From assembly GCA_015057835.1 (NCBI GenBank), contig SVDL01000014.1:1-32401 (forward strand): DNA of 32,401 nt, read 5' to 3'. Shown here one piece after another: positions 1-7,060 of this stretch; position 1 is the first letter of the stretch; each line of letters begins with the position of its first letter. This DNA comes from Lachnospiraceae bacterium (GTDB lineage: Bacteria; Bacillota; Clostridia; Lachnospirales; Lachnospiraceae). The notes beneath the pieces were generated by a model that ran no database searches, was not told the DNA's origin, and saw nothing but the letters and a program-made list of their open reading frames with translations. The position numbers were made by a program, and so were the translations under genes.

Positions 1-30
1 CCATTTCAGACGGTATCTTTCCTTAATGGC

Positions 31-58
31 AAAACAAAATCCAGAGCAAATGCTCTGG
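31..58 (-). terminator. Rho-independent terminator downstream of the lipoprotein gene
   Basis: Positions 41-58 form an 8-bp palindrome (CCAGAGCA / TGCTCTGG). On the minus strand it is followed by ATTTTGTTTT (31-40). It lies about 115 bases beyond the stop of the minus-strand lipoprotein gene and would end its transcript. The loop is tight, so the working stem is probably 7 bp with a 4-base loop. Confidence 0.55.
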
Positions 59-76
59 ACTTTGTCTACAGTCTGA

Positions 77-114
77 GGCAGCCGGTATCGTTCCAGATAC
101 CGGCTGCCTTTTTT
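77..114 (+). terminator. Rho-independent terminator of a plus-strand gene left of the window
   Basis: A perfect 13-bp stem (77-89 with 96-108, GGCAGCCGGTATC arm) closes a 6-base loop and is followed by TTTTTT (109-114). The orientation fits a plus-strand transcript entering from beyond the left edge. It sits back to back with the minus-strand terminator at 31-58. Confidence 0.85.
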
Positions 115-174
115 GAGCCATAGGAAAAAGCTCCTTTTTTTATTCCCGATTAAGAGATAGCTATTCAAACAAGC

Positions 175-2175
175 CTATTTCTTTTCCTTATCCTTTTCCT
201 CCTTTTTCTCCGGATGGGACAGGAATCTCACGTACGTTATTTCCGTCTTTGCCTCGTTGATTTTGTAATAAACGAAATCACCCAGCTTCGGCTCATATCC
301 GAGGAGAACATCGATATTTTTAGCGATCGTGTATTTCTGTTTTTCCCCGGTTACAGAAGTGATCGTAACACTGTTGTTATTCTTATCCCATTCCGTGATC
401 CAGCCCGCCAGCGTGTCTCTGTTTTTCCCCACAAGTTCCAGTTTCAGCAGAGACATTTTTCCTGCTTCGTAGGTGAACTTGACGATATCGCCCTTTTCCG
501 GGAGATAACCGCTTGCGATCTGGAATTCCGGATCGATGGTAAATGTAAGTTTCTTGTCCGTATCCGTGTGAATGATGTACTCATCTTTCCACTTTATGAT
601 CTCGCCGGAACCATCAATTTTGATTTCAGGCAGAGGTTCTCCTGTCGGTGTCGGAGCAGGCGTTTCTGTCGGTGTCGGTTCTTCCGTCGGTTCCGGGATC
701 GGCTCTTCTGTCGGTTCCGGGGTTGGCTCTTCCGTGGGCTCCGGCGTCGGTGTTTCCGTCGGTGTCGTAGTCGGTTCCGGTGTAGGTGTCTCTGTCGGTT
801 CCGCGGTCGGCGTCGGTGTCTCCGTCGGTGCCGCGGTCGGTGTAGGAGTTTCCGTCGGTGTCGCCGTCGGTGCCGGTGATTCCGTAGGCGTCGCTGTCGG
901 AACCGGGGATTCCGTGGGTTTCGGCGCCGGTGTTTCTGTAGGCGTAACGGTAGGTGTTGCCGTCGGTGTCGGTGATTCCGTAGGCGTCGCTGTCGGAACC
1001 GGGGATTCCGTGGGTTTCGGCGCCGGTGTTTCTGTAGGCGTAACGGTAGGTGTTGCCGTCGGTGTTCCCGTCGGTGTCGGCGTCGGAAGCGGGCCGCTGC
1101 AGTAAACCGCGACCGCGACCGGATCCTCTTTCAGCTTGCCGTAATAGGTCACCGTTGCCTGCTGTCCGGATGCCAGTTTTTCTCCCTTATAGCTGATCTT
1201 TTCGTAAATCAGGAAGGTGTATGTATTTTCCTTTGTCCGCAGCGTAAATGACTTCTTCTCGACCTTGTCCACCACGCCGTTTATGCTGTGGAAAATGTCG
1301 TCTTCTTCCTTATGTTTCAGAATCGAGAGTTCGATCGCCGTCGGTGTCTCGTCGATCTGGCCGGTAAATGACACAGACACGGTATCCCCGACTGCCGCCT
1401 TGTCCGCAATGCCCGTGATCTTTGTCCCGGAAGAGATCATAATACGATATGCGGTAGCGGAGCTGATGCTGAGCAGGATCGAATCAGCGGCCACTTCCGA
1501 GACCGTACCGGAAATGAGGTAGATCTGGGGCTGAAGATTCTCTGTAATAACGTTCACACTGACCGCATATGGTTCTTCACTGATATCGCCCGTGTAAGTA
1601 ACTTCGACTGTATCGCCTTCGGACAGTTCTCCGTTCACTTTCGTCTTTTTGTCGATGGAAAACTGCGCTGTCATTTCCGTGCCCGTGACGACAAGCTGTC
1701 CGTCGCTGTAACGGTAAACAAGTCCGCCGAAGACAGACTTTTCTTCTTCGTGACGGGTGACAATGACCTGTTCGGCTATATTTTTCCCCTCCACGTCGTG
1801 GTAGATTACGTCCACCGTGTCTCCGAGGGTGAGATTCGAGCCGCCGTTCAGGTTGTAATAGGTATACGCGTCTCTGTAAAATGTCTTCTCCTCCGACTCT
1901 CCGGAAAGGACAAATTCACCATAAGCGAAGTCCGTCAGTTCGCCCTCAAATGTCTCCTTCACGACCGGAGCCGGCGTCAAAGTCGGTTTCGGCGTCTCGG
2001 AGTCCGCATTTTCAGACGCTTCGGAAGCTTCCGCGGAGGAAGAGCTGCCGGAATCGGCGGCATTTTCAGCGCCGCATCCCGCAAGAACGGATGCCAGCAT
2101 CATCAGCAGAGCAATCAAAAGGCAGCTTGTGCGCAGGGGCAGCTTTTTCATTTTCGTGCGTGAAACATGTCTCAT
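175..2175 (-). CDS. Secreted lipoprotein with six beta-type repeats and a Pro/Thr stalk
   Basis: A 666-residue protein of unrecognised function. The chosen ATG at 2175 has GGAGG 8 bases upstream; a further in-frame Met 17 codons upstream lacks a site. Residues 1-34 form a lipoprotein signal: basic start, hydrophobic core, lipobox LAGC with Cys34 as the lipidation site. Residues about 80-360 hold four units of roughly 62 residues with the pattern G-x-V ... GD-x-V-x-V-x-Y ... A-x-x-V, resembling small OB-like or DUF5666-like beta domains. Residues about 362-515 are a TPTETPTP-type stalk, and two more units follow before a Lys/Glu-rich end. I infer a lipid-anchored surface protein whose stalk spans the wall. 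Monocistronic by context, with a terminator at 31-58. The repeat-domain family name is a guess. Confidence 0.85.
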   Translation of the reverse strand: MRHVSRTKMKKLPLRTSCLLIALLMMLASVLAGCGAENAADSGSSSSAEASEASENADSETPKPTLTPAPVVKETFEGELTDFAYGEFVLSGESEEKTFYRDAYTYYNLNGGSNLTLGDTVDVIYHDVEGKNIAEQVIVTRHEEEKSVFGGLVYRYSDGQLVVTGTEMTAQFSIDKKTKVNGELSEGDTVEVTYTGDISEEPYAVSVNVITENLQPQIYLISGTVSEVAADSILLSISSATAYRIMISSGTKITGIADKAAVGDTVSVSFTGQIDETPTAIELSILKHKEEDDIFHSINGVVDKVEKKSFTLRTKENTYTFLIYEKISYKGEKLASGQQATVTYYGKLKEDPVAVAVYCSGPLPTPTPTGTPTATPTVTPTETPAPKPTESPVPTATPTESPTPTATPTVTPTETPAPKPTESPVPTATPTESPAPTATPTETPTPTAAPTETPTPTAEPTETPTPEPTTTPTETPTPEPTEEPTPEPTEEPIPEPTEEPTPTETPAPTPTGEPLPEIKIDGSGEIIKWKDEYIIHTDTDKKLTFTIDPEFQIASGYLPEKGDIVKFTYEAGKMSLLKLELVGKNRDTLAGWITEWDKNNNSVTITSVTGEKQKYTIAKNIDVLLGYEPKLGDFVYYKINEAKTEITYVRFLSHPEKKEEKDKEKK
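875..1066 (-). repeat. 96-bp tandem duplication in the lipoprotein stalk
   Basis: Two adjacent copies (875-970 and 971-1066) differ at only one base that I can find. Each encodes 32 residues of the TP-rich stalk. The near identity, including synonymous positions, points to a recent duplication or to continuing copy-number change within an otherwise diverged TP repeat. Confidence 0.85.
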
Positions 2176-2262
2176 GGAAAGGCCTCCATTTGAAATGATT
2201 TTCAGAATACATAAGAGACTGGTCACAAGCCATTAAATGTAGAAAACGCTCTTATAAACTTA

Positions 2263-2291
2263 TTATTAACACATGTTGTGCCTGATGTAAA
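2263..2291 (-). promoter_or_regulatory. Candidate promoter of the lipoprotein gene
   Basis: On the minus strand, TTTACA (2286-2291) and TAATAA (2263-2268) are separated by 17 bases, about 90 bases upstream of the lipoprotein start at 2175. The match to the SigA consensus is moderate. I saw no equally good plus-strand promoter for tsaD in the same gap. Confidence 0.4.
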
Positions 2292-2341
2292 TGCTGCAAA
2301 AAGTCGTGGACTATTCTTCTTTTTTGGTGTAAAAAGAGAAG

Positions 2342-2423
2342 GCAGACTTACAGTATTTAAAGAAGATATTTCTATAGAGAAAGCAGACTAACAGTATTTA
2401 TGGATAATATTTCTATTATGAAA
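2342..2423 (+). repeat. Imperfect 41-bp tandem duplication spanning the tsaD start
   Basis: The two halves, 2342-2382 and 2383-2423, match at about 33 of 41 positions and both begin GCAGACT-ACAGTATTTA. The second copy contains both candidate tsaD start codons (2400 and 2418). At the equivalent places the first copy reads TAAA and AGAG instead of TATG. Confidence 0.75.
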
Positions 2424-3440
2424 GAATACACTGACATTCTCGCGATCGAGACGTCCTGCGACGAGACCGCGGCCGCGGTCGTCCGGAACGGAAGGGAGAT
2501 CCTCTCCAATGTGATCTACACGCAGATCGCGCTCCACACGGAGTACGGCGGCGTCGTGCCGGAGATCGCCTCCCGCAAACACATCGAAAAGATTAATCCC
2601 GTGGTGCGAAAAGCGCTGGACGATGCCGGGAAGACTCTTGATGAGATCGACGCGGTCGCTGTGACTTACGGACCGGGACTTGTCGGGCCGCTGCTCGTCG
2701 GCGTTTCCGAGGCGAAGGCCATCGCCTGGGCGGCGGGAAAACCGCTGGTCGGCGTCAACCACATCGAGGGGCATATCGCGGCCAATTATATCGCGCATCC
2801 GGATCTGGAACCGCCCTATCTCGGGCTCATTGTCTCCGGCGGACACACTCATCTTGTTATTGTGGAGGATTACGCGCAATTTGAGATCCTCGGCAGGACA
2901 GTGGACGACGCAGCCGGGGAAGTATTTGACAAAGTCGCCCGCGCCATCGGACTGGGGTATCCCGGCGGACCGAAGATCGATAAGGTTTCCAGAGAGGGAA
3001 ATGCGGACGCGATTACATTTCCCAAAGCCAAAGTGAACGGCGCGGAATATGACTTCAGCTTCAGCGGCTTAAAGAGCTGCGTCCTGAACTACCTCAACAC
3101 CGCGAAAATGGCGGGCGAAGAAGTCCCGCAGGCGGACCTCGCGGCGTCCTTCCAGAAGGCTGTCGTCGACGTTCTGTGCGACCACATGCTCCACGCCTGT
3201 CATGAGACCGGCTTCCGGCGCGCCGCGCTCGCCGGGGGCGTCGCCTCCAACAGCACGCTCCGCGCGGAGATGGAACGCCGCTGCGCAGCGGAAGGCGTCT
3301 CGCTGTTCGTGCCGCCGCCAATTCTATGCACGGACAACGCGGCGATGATCGGCGCGGCTGCTTACTATGAGTTCAAGGCCGGACATATTTCCGGTTGGGA
3401 TCTCAACGCGGATCCGAGACTTGGGCTAGGGCAGAGATAA
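2400..3440 (+). CDS. tsaD: tRNA N6-threonylcarbamoyladenosine (t6A) synthase subunit TsaD
   Basis: TsaD transfers the threonylcarbamoyl group to A37 of ANN-decoding tRNAs in the cytoplasm, working with TsaB and TsaE, both encoded at 21.6-22.9 kb here. The 346-residue length is typical. Family landmarks include [16 protein letters not shown] near the start, [13 protein letters not shown] at about 89-101, the metal-binding HIEGH (His121, His125) and the GGVASNS segment near the C-terminus. The start is uncertain: ATG 2400 and ATG 2418 (giving [11 protein letters not shown]) both lack a clear Shine-Dalgarno sequence, and both lie in a 41-bp tandem duplication. Monocistronic, ending in a terminator at 3500-3540. 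Confidence 0.95.
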   Translation: MDNISIMKEYTDILAIETSCDETAAAVVRNGREILSNVIYTQIALHTEYGGVVPEIASRKHIEKINPVVRKALDDAGKTLDEIDAVAVTYGPGLVGPLLVGVSEAKAIAWAAGKPLVGVNHIEGHIAANYIAHPDLEPPYLGLIVSGGHTHLVIVEDYAQFEILGRTVDDAAGEVFDKVARAIGLGYPGGPKIDKVSREGNADAITFPKAKVNGAEYDFSFSGLKSCVLNYLNTAKMAGEEVPQADLAASFQKAVVDVLCDHMLHACHETGFRRAALAGGVASNSTLRAEMERRCAAEGVSLFVPPPILCTDNAAMIGAAAYYEFKAGHISGWDLNADPRLGLGQR

Positions 3441-3449
3441 TAAGGTGGG

Positions 3450-3474
3450 GCCAAGGAGGACGGTTCTCTTTGGC
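3450..3474 (+). repeat. GGACGGTTCTCT palindromic element, copy A
   Basis: The arms GCCAA (3450-3454) and TTGGC (3470-3474) enclose GAGGACGGTTCTCT. Related copies occur at 6415-6441, 18533-18561 (inverted) and 19927-19950, always just outside genes. This copy begins the composite repeat that precedes the HTH cassette. Confidence 0.65.
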
Positions 3475-3499
3475 GCATCCGATTTTGAGCCACAATTTT

Positions 3500-3540
3500 A
3501 GGACGAAGAGACTCTTTTTTGTTCTCTTCGTCCTATTTTT
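3500..3540 (+). terminator. tsaD terminator
   Basis: A 12-bp perfect stem (3500-3511 with 3523-3534, AGGACGAAGAGA arm) is followed by ATTTTT. Its right arm and T-tract, TTCGTCCTATTTTT, are also the start of the first 64-bp repeat unit, so the arm is effectively repeated five more times downstream. Confidence 0.8.
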
Positions 3541-3880
3541 CCGCCGCTGCCATCTTGCTTTCTCAGTCGATCGGCTCTGTTCCTGCCCGTTCGTCCTACT
3601 TTTCTGTCGCTGCCATCTTGCTTTCTCAGTCGATCGGGCTCAGTTCCTGCCCGTTCGTCCTACTTTTCTGCCGCTACCATCTTGCTTTCTCAGTCGATCG
3701 GGCTCTGTTCCTGCCCGTTCGTCCTACTTTTCTGCCGCTACCATCTTGCTTTCTCAGTCGATCGGGCCATGTTCCCGACCATTCGTCCTATTTTTCAGTG
3801 TCGGACATCTTGCTTCCTCAGTCGATCGGCCCATGTTCCCGACCGTTCGTCCTATTTTTCAGCGTCAGACATCTTGCTCT
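3527..3880 (+). repeat. 64-bp tandem repeat cluster 1 (about 5.5 units)
   Basis: Units start with TTCGTCCTA at 3527, 3590, 3654, 3718, 3782 and 3846, so the period is 64 (63 for the first). Each has two strongly conserved blocks: TTCGTCCTAyTTTTC and CTCAGTCGATCGG. The stretch between is also similar from unit to unit. The last unit decays after about 30 bases. The region is pyrimidine-rich and open in several frames, but 64 is not a multiple of three, so it is not a protein repeat. It fills most of the gene-free stretch 3441-4077. Confidence 0.9.
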
Positions 3881-3904
3881 TTCTCCTTCACCTCGCCGCA
3901 AGGT

Positions 3905-3980
3905 CAATTTATCGTTTTTCGATAAATTTATATTGACATTCGATAACCCAAGGAGTATCCTCTGCTCATGATATATCATG
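3905..3980 (+). promoter_or_regulatory. Promoter and likely operators of the DUF2975-HTH-membrane cassette
   Basis: TTGACA (3933-3938) and TATCCT (3956-3961) are spaced by 17 bases, a strong SigA-type promoter. A 9-bp inverted repeat (AATTTATCG / CGATAAATT, from about 3906 to 3928) lies just upstream. A further CGATAA sits inside the spacer at 3941-3946. A perfect 14-base palindrome, CATGATATATCATG, covers 3967-3980 near the transcription start. I infer that the repeated CGATAA half-sites and/or the palindrome bind the HTH protein encoded downstream. Confidence 0.65.
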
Positions 3981-4077
3981 ATCCTGTCATCGACTTTGTG
4001 TGGATATCCTGCAGACGGCAGAAGAAATCCAGCCTGCAATACGCCGCAAAGCAATGGCAGCCAAGGGACCCGAAACC

Positions 4078-4560
4078 ATGAAAAAACAAACGAATTCAGG
4101 AATATTCAATGAAGAAAACAGCATCCGTCTGACCAAAGGATGCATTTTGCTCCTGTATGCCGCTGCGGCCGTGATGACTTTGACAGGACCGCGGATCGTG
4201 GGGCACTTTATGGAACGCTCGACGCCGTGGCTGACAGGAAACACGCGTTTTGGCGTCATGCTTGGATGCGGGTATGTGTGCGCTGCGCTGGCATTTGTCT
4301 GCCTCACTGACCTTTACCGGCTGCTCGGGCGGATCGGCCGCGGCGACGTCTTTGTCGCGGAAAATGTCGCCTCCCTCCGCAGGATCGGCCTCGAAGTTCT
4401 GGCGGCGGCATTTATGACAGCGGTGATCGGACTGACCTGCTATCTTCCGGTACTGGTTCTGTCTGCTGCGGCGATATTTATGATGCTGATCATCCGGGTC
4501 GTCCGGAATGCGTTCGGAAAAGCGGTCGCCATGCAGGACGAACTCGACTACACGATATAG
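4078..4560 (+). CDS. DUF2975-type four-helix membrane protein
   Basis: A 160-residue integral membrane protein with four hydrophobic segments, at about residues 20-42, 60-80, 102-123 and 126-145. The middle loop reads LYRLLGRIGRGDVFVAENVASLRRIG, and its GDVF-xx-N-x-xx-LR pattern is characteristic of DUF2975 proteins. The start chosen is ATG 4078 (MKKQTNSG), preceded by a weak AAGGGA; the frame is open further upstream but without a ribosome site. It is followed 9 bases later by a small HTH gene. This is the usual partner arrangement for DUF2975, and the membrane protein is suspected of modulating the regulator. The actual function is unknown. Confidence 0.8.
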   Translation: MKKQTNSGIFNEENSIRLTKGCILLLYAAAAVMTLTGPRIVGHFMERSTPWLTGNTRFGVMLGCGYVCAALAFVCLTDLYRLLGRIGRGDVFVAENVASLRRIGLEVLAAAFMTAVIGLTCYLPVLVLSAAAIFMMLIIRVVRNAFGKAVAMQDELDYTI

Positions 4561-4569
4561 GAGGCCGCT

Positions 4570-4803
4570 ATGATCCGTATAAATCTCGACGTCGTCATGG
4601 CGAAAAACCATATCAGTGCAGGCACGCTCGCTCAGAAGATCGACCTCACGCCCGCGAACCTTTCGATCCTGAAGAATAATAAGGCGAAGGCGATCCGCTT
4701 TACGACACTGGAGGCGCTCTGCCGCGAGCTGCACTGCCAGCCGGGTGATTTCATTGAATATGTCCCTGATTCACCGGAGGACACTCAAAATGAATCCATG
4801 TGA
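4570..4803 (+). CDS. Small Cro/C1-type (YozG-like) HTH regulator
   Basis: A 77-residue DNA-binding protein made almost entirely of one helix-turn-helix domain. It begins MIRINLDVVMAKNHISAGTLAQKI, continues with the recognition region LTPANLSILKNNKAKAIRF and ends TLEALCRELHCQPGDFIEY, the standard layout of the YozG/Xre-like group. It lies between the DUF2975 gene and a large membrane protein and overlaps the latter's start by 14 bases, indicating translational coupling. The candidate target is the CGATAA-containing promoter at 3905-3980, by analogy with autoregulated Xre-type cassettes. Confidence 0.88.
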   Translation: MIRINLDVVMAKNHISAGTLAQKIDLTPANLSILKNNKAKAIRFTTLEALCRELHCQPGDFIEYVPDSPEDTQNESM

Positions 4804-6382
4804 TCTGACAAATAAAAAAAACATCCGCCTTTTCCGCATCGCTGCCATCATCAGCTACGGTATCGGCTACATATATGCAGCAAATTTCTGGGACGATCCG
4901 AACTGGGTCTCCGGCTTCCTCTTCTTCAGCATCCTGTTCATTATCTGCACGGAATGCTTCGCATATTTTTCCGGCCGGACATTTTCTGCCCTGAAAAGCG
5001 CCGGGCATACCGTATGGGAAGGCATTTTCTTTGCGGTCTGTGCTCTTGCGCAGGCTGCTGCGCTGTATATTTACGGACTGCATAAGGATATGGAACCCGC
5101 GCAGTTCTTCATGTGGCATGTCACCATGGTCTGTTACGTCATCGCGCGCACCGGCATGCTTATTAACGGCAGGACCGGTCATCTGTTCTGGCTCGACATG
5201 GTGCAGGGCTTTTTTGCTTTGCCTTTCGGAAATATCCACTTGCGGATCGTTTCCCTTTTCAGCAGCGCGAAGAGAAATACCGGCGCGAAAATCGCAGCTT
5301 CCCCGTATCTTCCGAATATGACAAATGCTCCGGTTTCCGAACGTTCGATCATGGCAAATGATCCCGTCCTCGGAGTCCCGAACATACCGAATGCACCGGC
5401 GCCCGCCACTCCAGGCACTCCCCTGCCAGCCGCTCCCTGCACACCAGGCACTCCCCTGCCCACTGCCAAGGGGACTTCCGCACCTGCTGCCCCGGCATCT
5501 CCCGCTCCGCAGAAGCAGCCGGGTCGTTATTCTCAGACCGAGAAATGGCTGATCGCCGTCGGTGTGCTGTTCGGACTCATTCTCACCGCTGTGATCTGGA
5601 ATCTGCTGGCCGGTGTTTCGTCCGCATTTTCTGACCTCGATTTCGGGATTTTTAAATTGCTTCGTTCTTTTGCGGAGATGGTCGAATCCTTTTATGAGAC
5701 TTATCTCGCGAATTTCTTCGACGATTTCATTCCCAAGCTCATTTTCTCGATCCCGGTCGGGGCATGGCTGTTCGGCCTTGTCGGCGGCTCGTTAAAGCGG
5801 AGCAGACCGGTGTTCACCGAAGAGGAGTTTCAGAACGCGACCCGTTCATGGCATGCATTTCCGATCGTAACGCTCTATATTGTGAGCGGCATGCTCTGCG
5901 CGGTGTATACCCTCTTCTTCGCGGTATCCCTCCGGGAACTCATAGGGCTTGTTAACATCACCGCGCCACAGGCTTCAAGGCTGGCTGTGAACGGGTTCTG
6001 GCAGCTTGTCCGGATCGTCATCATCAATATCGGGACTCTCGGTGTATATTCTCTGTTTTTAAAGGATTCGGAAAGAAACGCCGCCGGGACTGCAACCGGC
6101 TGGTCCGGCGTACCGAGGATCCTGCTGACGGTGCAGTTTGCATTTACGACTGCATTTGCTATGCTTGCAGGATGGAAGCTGTTTGGGATCTATATCGGCC
6201 TGTTCGGCCCGACGCCAAGGCGGATGCTCTCCGGATGGTTCCTTCTTGTTCTGCTTCTCGCGTGTATCATGATCCTGGTGCAGCTTTACAGAAAAATCGC
6301 AGCCGCAAGGATCGTGATTCTTACAGCGGCAGCGACATTTACCATTTTGTGCTGCCTTCCGGTTGGGCAGATCTGCGGATAA
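4790..6382 (+). CDS. Large multi-pass membrane protein, possibly DUF4153-like
   Basis: A 530-residue polytopic protein. ATG 4790 has GGAGG (4776-4780) at good spacing and overlaps the HTH gene by 14 bases, so it is very likely translated from the same transcript. About four hydrophobic segments (residues 12-155) precede a Pro/Ala-rich linker at about 175-255, which contains a repeated CTPGTPLP-like motif. A second membrane half (about 260-530) then has six or so segments. The architecture recalls DUF4153-type proteins found beside DUF2975/HTH pairs, but I am not certain of the family. No enzymatic motif is visible. It could be a sensor or transport component controlled by the HTH protein. Confidence 0.75.
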   Translation: MNPCDLTNKKNIRLFRIAAIISYGIGYIYAANFWDDPNWVSGFLFFSILFIICTECFAYFSGRTFSALKSAGHTVWEGIFFAVCALAQAAALYIYGLHKDMEPAQFFMWHVTMVCYVIARTGMLINGRTGHLFWLDMVQGFFALPFGNIHLRIVSLFSSAKRNTGAKIAASPYLPNMTNAPVSERSIMANDPVLGVPNIPNAPAPATPGTPLPAAPCTPGTPLPTAKGTSAPAAPASPAPQKQPGRYSQTEKWLIAVGVLFGLILTAVIWNLLAGVSSAFSDLDFGIFKLLRSFAEMVESFYETYLANFFDDFIPKLIFSIPVGAWLFGLVGGSLKRSRPVFTEEEFQNATRSWHAFPIVTLYIVSGMLCAVYTLFFAVSLRELIGLVNITAPQASRLAVNGFWQLVRIVIINIGTLGVYSLFLKDSERNAAGTATGWSGVPRILLTVQFAFTTAFAMLAGWKLFGIYIGLFGPTPRRMLSGWFLLVLLLACIMILVQLYRKIAAARIVILTAAATFTILCCLPVGQICG

Positions 6383-6414
6383 GTTCAAAGAAGCAGCCTG
6401 AAAAAGGAAGAAGA

Positions 6415-6441
6415 AGCCAAAGGGGACGGTTCTCTTTGGCT
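6415..6441 (+). repeat. GGACGGTTCTCT palindromic element, copy B
   Basis: The arms AGCCAAAG (6415-6422) and CTTTGGCT (6434-6441) form a perfect 8-bp stem enclosing the conserved GGGGACGGTTCTCT core. It lies 33 bases after the stop of the large membrane protein and starts composite repeat 2, mirroring copy A at 3450. Confidence 0.75.
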
Positions 6442-6501
6442 CCTTCTCTTTGGCTCCTTTTCTTTGGCTCCTTTTCTTTGGCTCCTTCTCTTTGGCTCCT
6501 T
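6434..6501 (+). repeat. 14-bp tandem repeat, five copies
   Basis: CTTTGGCTCCTT recurs exactly every 14 bases at 6434, 6448, 6462, 6476 and 6490. The first copy is the right arm of palindromic element B, so the array looks like local expansion of that arm. Any of the five copies could pair with the single AGCCAAAG left arm. Confidence 0.9.
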
Positions 6502-6532
6502 TTATCAGACGAAAATGCTCATTTTAGCGTTG

Positions 6533-6802
6533 CTCGTCCCTTTTTTTGAGCTCTTCTCTCTTCTGTTTTCAGTCGATCAAGCTCTTTTCAGAACTGTTCG
6601 TCCTATTTTTGAAGCTCTGCTCTCTTCTATTTTCAGTCGATCGAGCTCTTTTCAGAACTATTCGTCCTATTTCTGCAACTCTGGTCACTTCTATTCTCAG
6701 TCGATCAAGCTCTTTTCAGAACTATTCGTCCTATTTCTGCAACTCTGGTCACTTCTATTCTCAGTCGATCAGGCTCTTTTCAGCGCTGCTCGTCCTATTC
6801 TT
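6533..6802 (+). repeat. 64-bp tandem repeat cluster 2 (about 4.2 units)
   Basis: Units start at 6533, 6597, 6661, 6725 and 6789, all exactly 64 bases apart, and share TTCGTCCTATTT and TTCAGTCGATCrrGCTC with cluster 1. Between these blocks the sequence differs from cluster 1 but is uniform within this cluster. The first unit is preceded by an AT-rich hairpin (AAAAT/ATTTT around 6512-6525) and reads CTCGTCCC followed by seven Ts, so it could act as a weak terminator for the cassette. It fills the gene-free stretch 6383-6828. Confidence 0.9.
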
Positions 6803-6828
6803 GAAGCTGCCTCCGCCGAAACTTGGTG

Positions 6829-6857
6829 TTGAAACCTCTCCCGAAGAATGCTATAAT
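6829..6857 (+). promoter_or_regulatory. Promoter of tRNA-Ser
   Basis: TTGAAA (6829-6834), a 17-base spacer and TATAAT (6852-6857) preceded by TGC (extended -10). The start should fall near 6864, 40 bases before the mature tRNA. Two perfect 7-bp hairpins, 6862-6878 and 6880-6896, fill that 5' leader. Confidence 0.8.
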
Positions 6858-6904
6858 TTCTCTGCTCTCAAAGAGCAGGCGGATGGACGCCATCCGTTTC
6901 ATAA

Positions 6905-6990
6905 GGAGAGGTATCGAAGTGGTCATAACGAGGCGGTCTTGAAAACCGTTTGTCCGCAAGGGCGCATGGGTTCGAATCCCATCCTCTCCG
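6905..6990 (+). tRNA. tRNA-Ser (anticodon TGA)
   Basis: The acceptor stem GGAGAGG (6905-6911) pairs with CCTCTCC (6983-6989), with discriminator G at 6990. The anticodon loop CTTGAAA gives anticodon TGA, reading UCA and other UCN codons. A long variable arm and a canonical T-arm (ATGGG TTCGAAT CCCAT) complete a class II serine tRNA of 86 bases. CCA is not encoded (TGT follows), so it must be added after 3' processing. Confidence 0.97.
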
Positions 6991-7000
6991 TGTCAAAAAT

Positions 7001-7049
7001 CGGTGCTGTCGCAATTTAATGCTGCGACAGCACCGTTCTTCTTGTCTTT
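7001..7049 (+). terminator. tRNA-Ser terminator
   Basis: A perfect 13-bp stem (7001-7013 with 7023-7035, CGGTGCTGTCGCA arm) is followed by the T-rich tract TTCTTCTTGTCTTT. It lies 10 bases after the tRNA and makes the tRNA a one-gene transcript. Confidence 0.8.
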
Positions 7050-7060
7050 CGGGACAGCTT

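Noticed and set aside
572-1105. Gly/Val-rich frame opposite the lipoprotein stalk
   Set aside because: Mirror of the Pro/Thr codon repeat on the other strand; the lipoprotein has the signal peptide, ribosome site and terminator.
3527-3880. Possible CRISPR array (period of 64 is in the CRISPR range)
   Set aside because: The would-be spacers are nearly the same from unit to unit, the conserved part is split into two blocks, and no cas genes are present.
3395-3971. Long open frames reading through the 64-bp repeat as Ser/Phe/Pro-rich proteins
   Set aside because: The period is 64, so the same sequence is read in three different frames in turn; several frames are open only because the DNA is pyrimidine-rich. 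No ribosome site.
6464-7019. Open frames across cluster 2 and into the tRNA
   Set aside because: Same repeat-reading artefact; the longest runs through the tRNA-Ser promoter and the tRNA itself.
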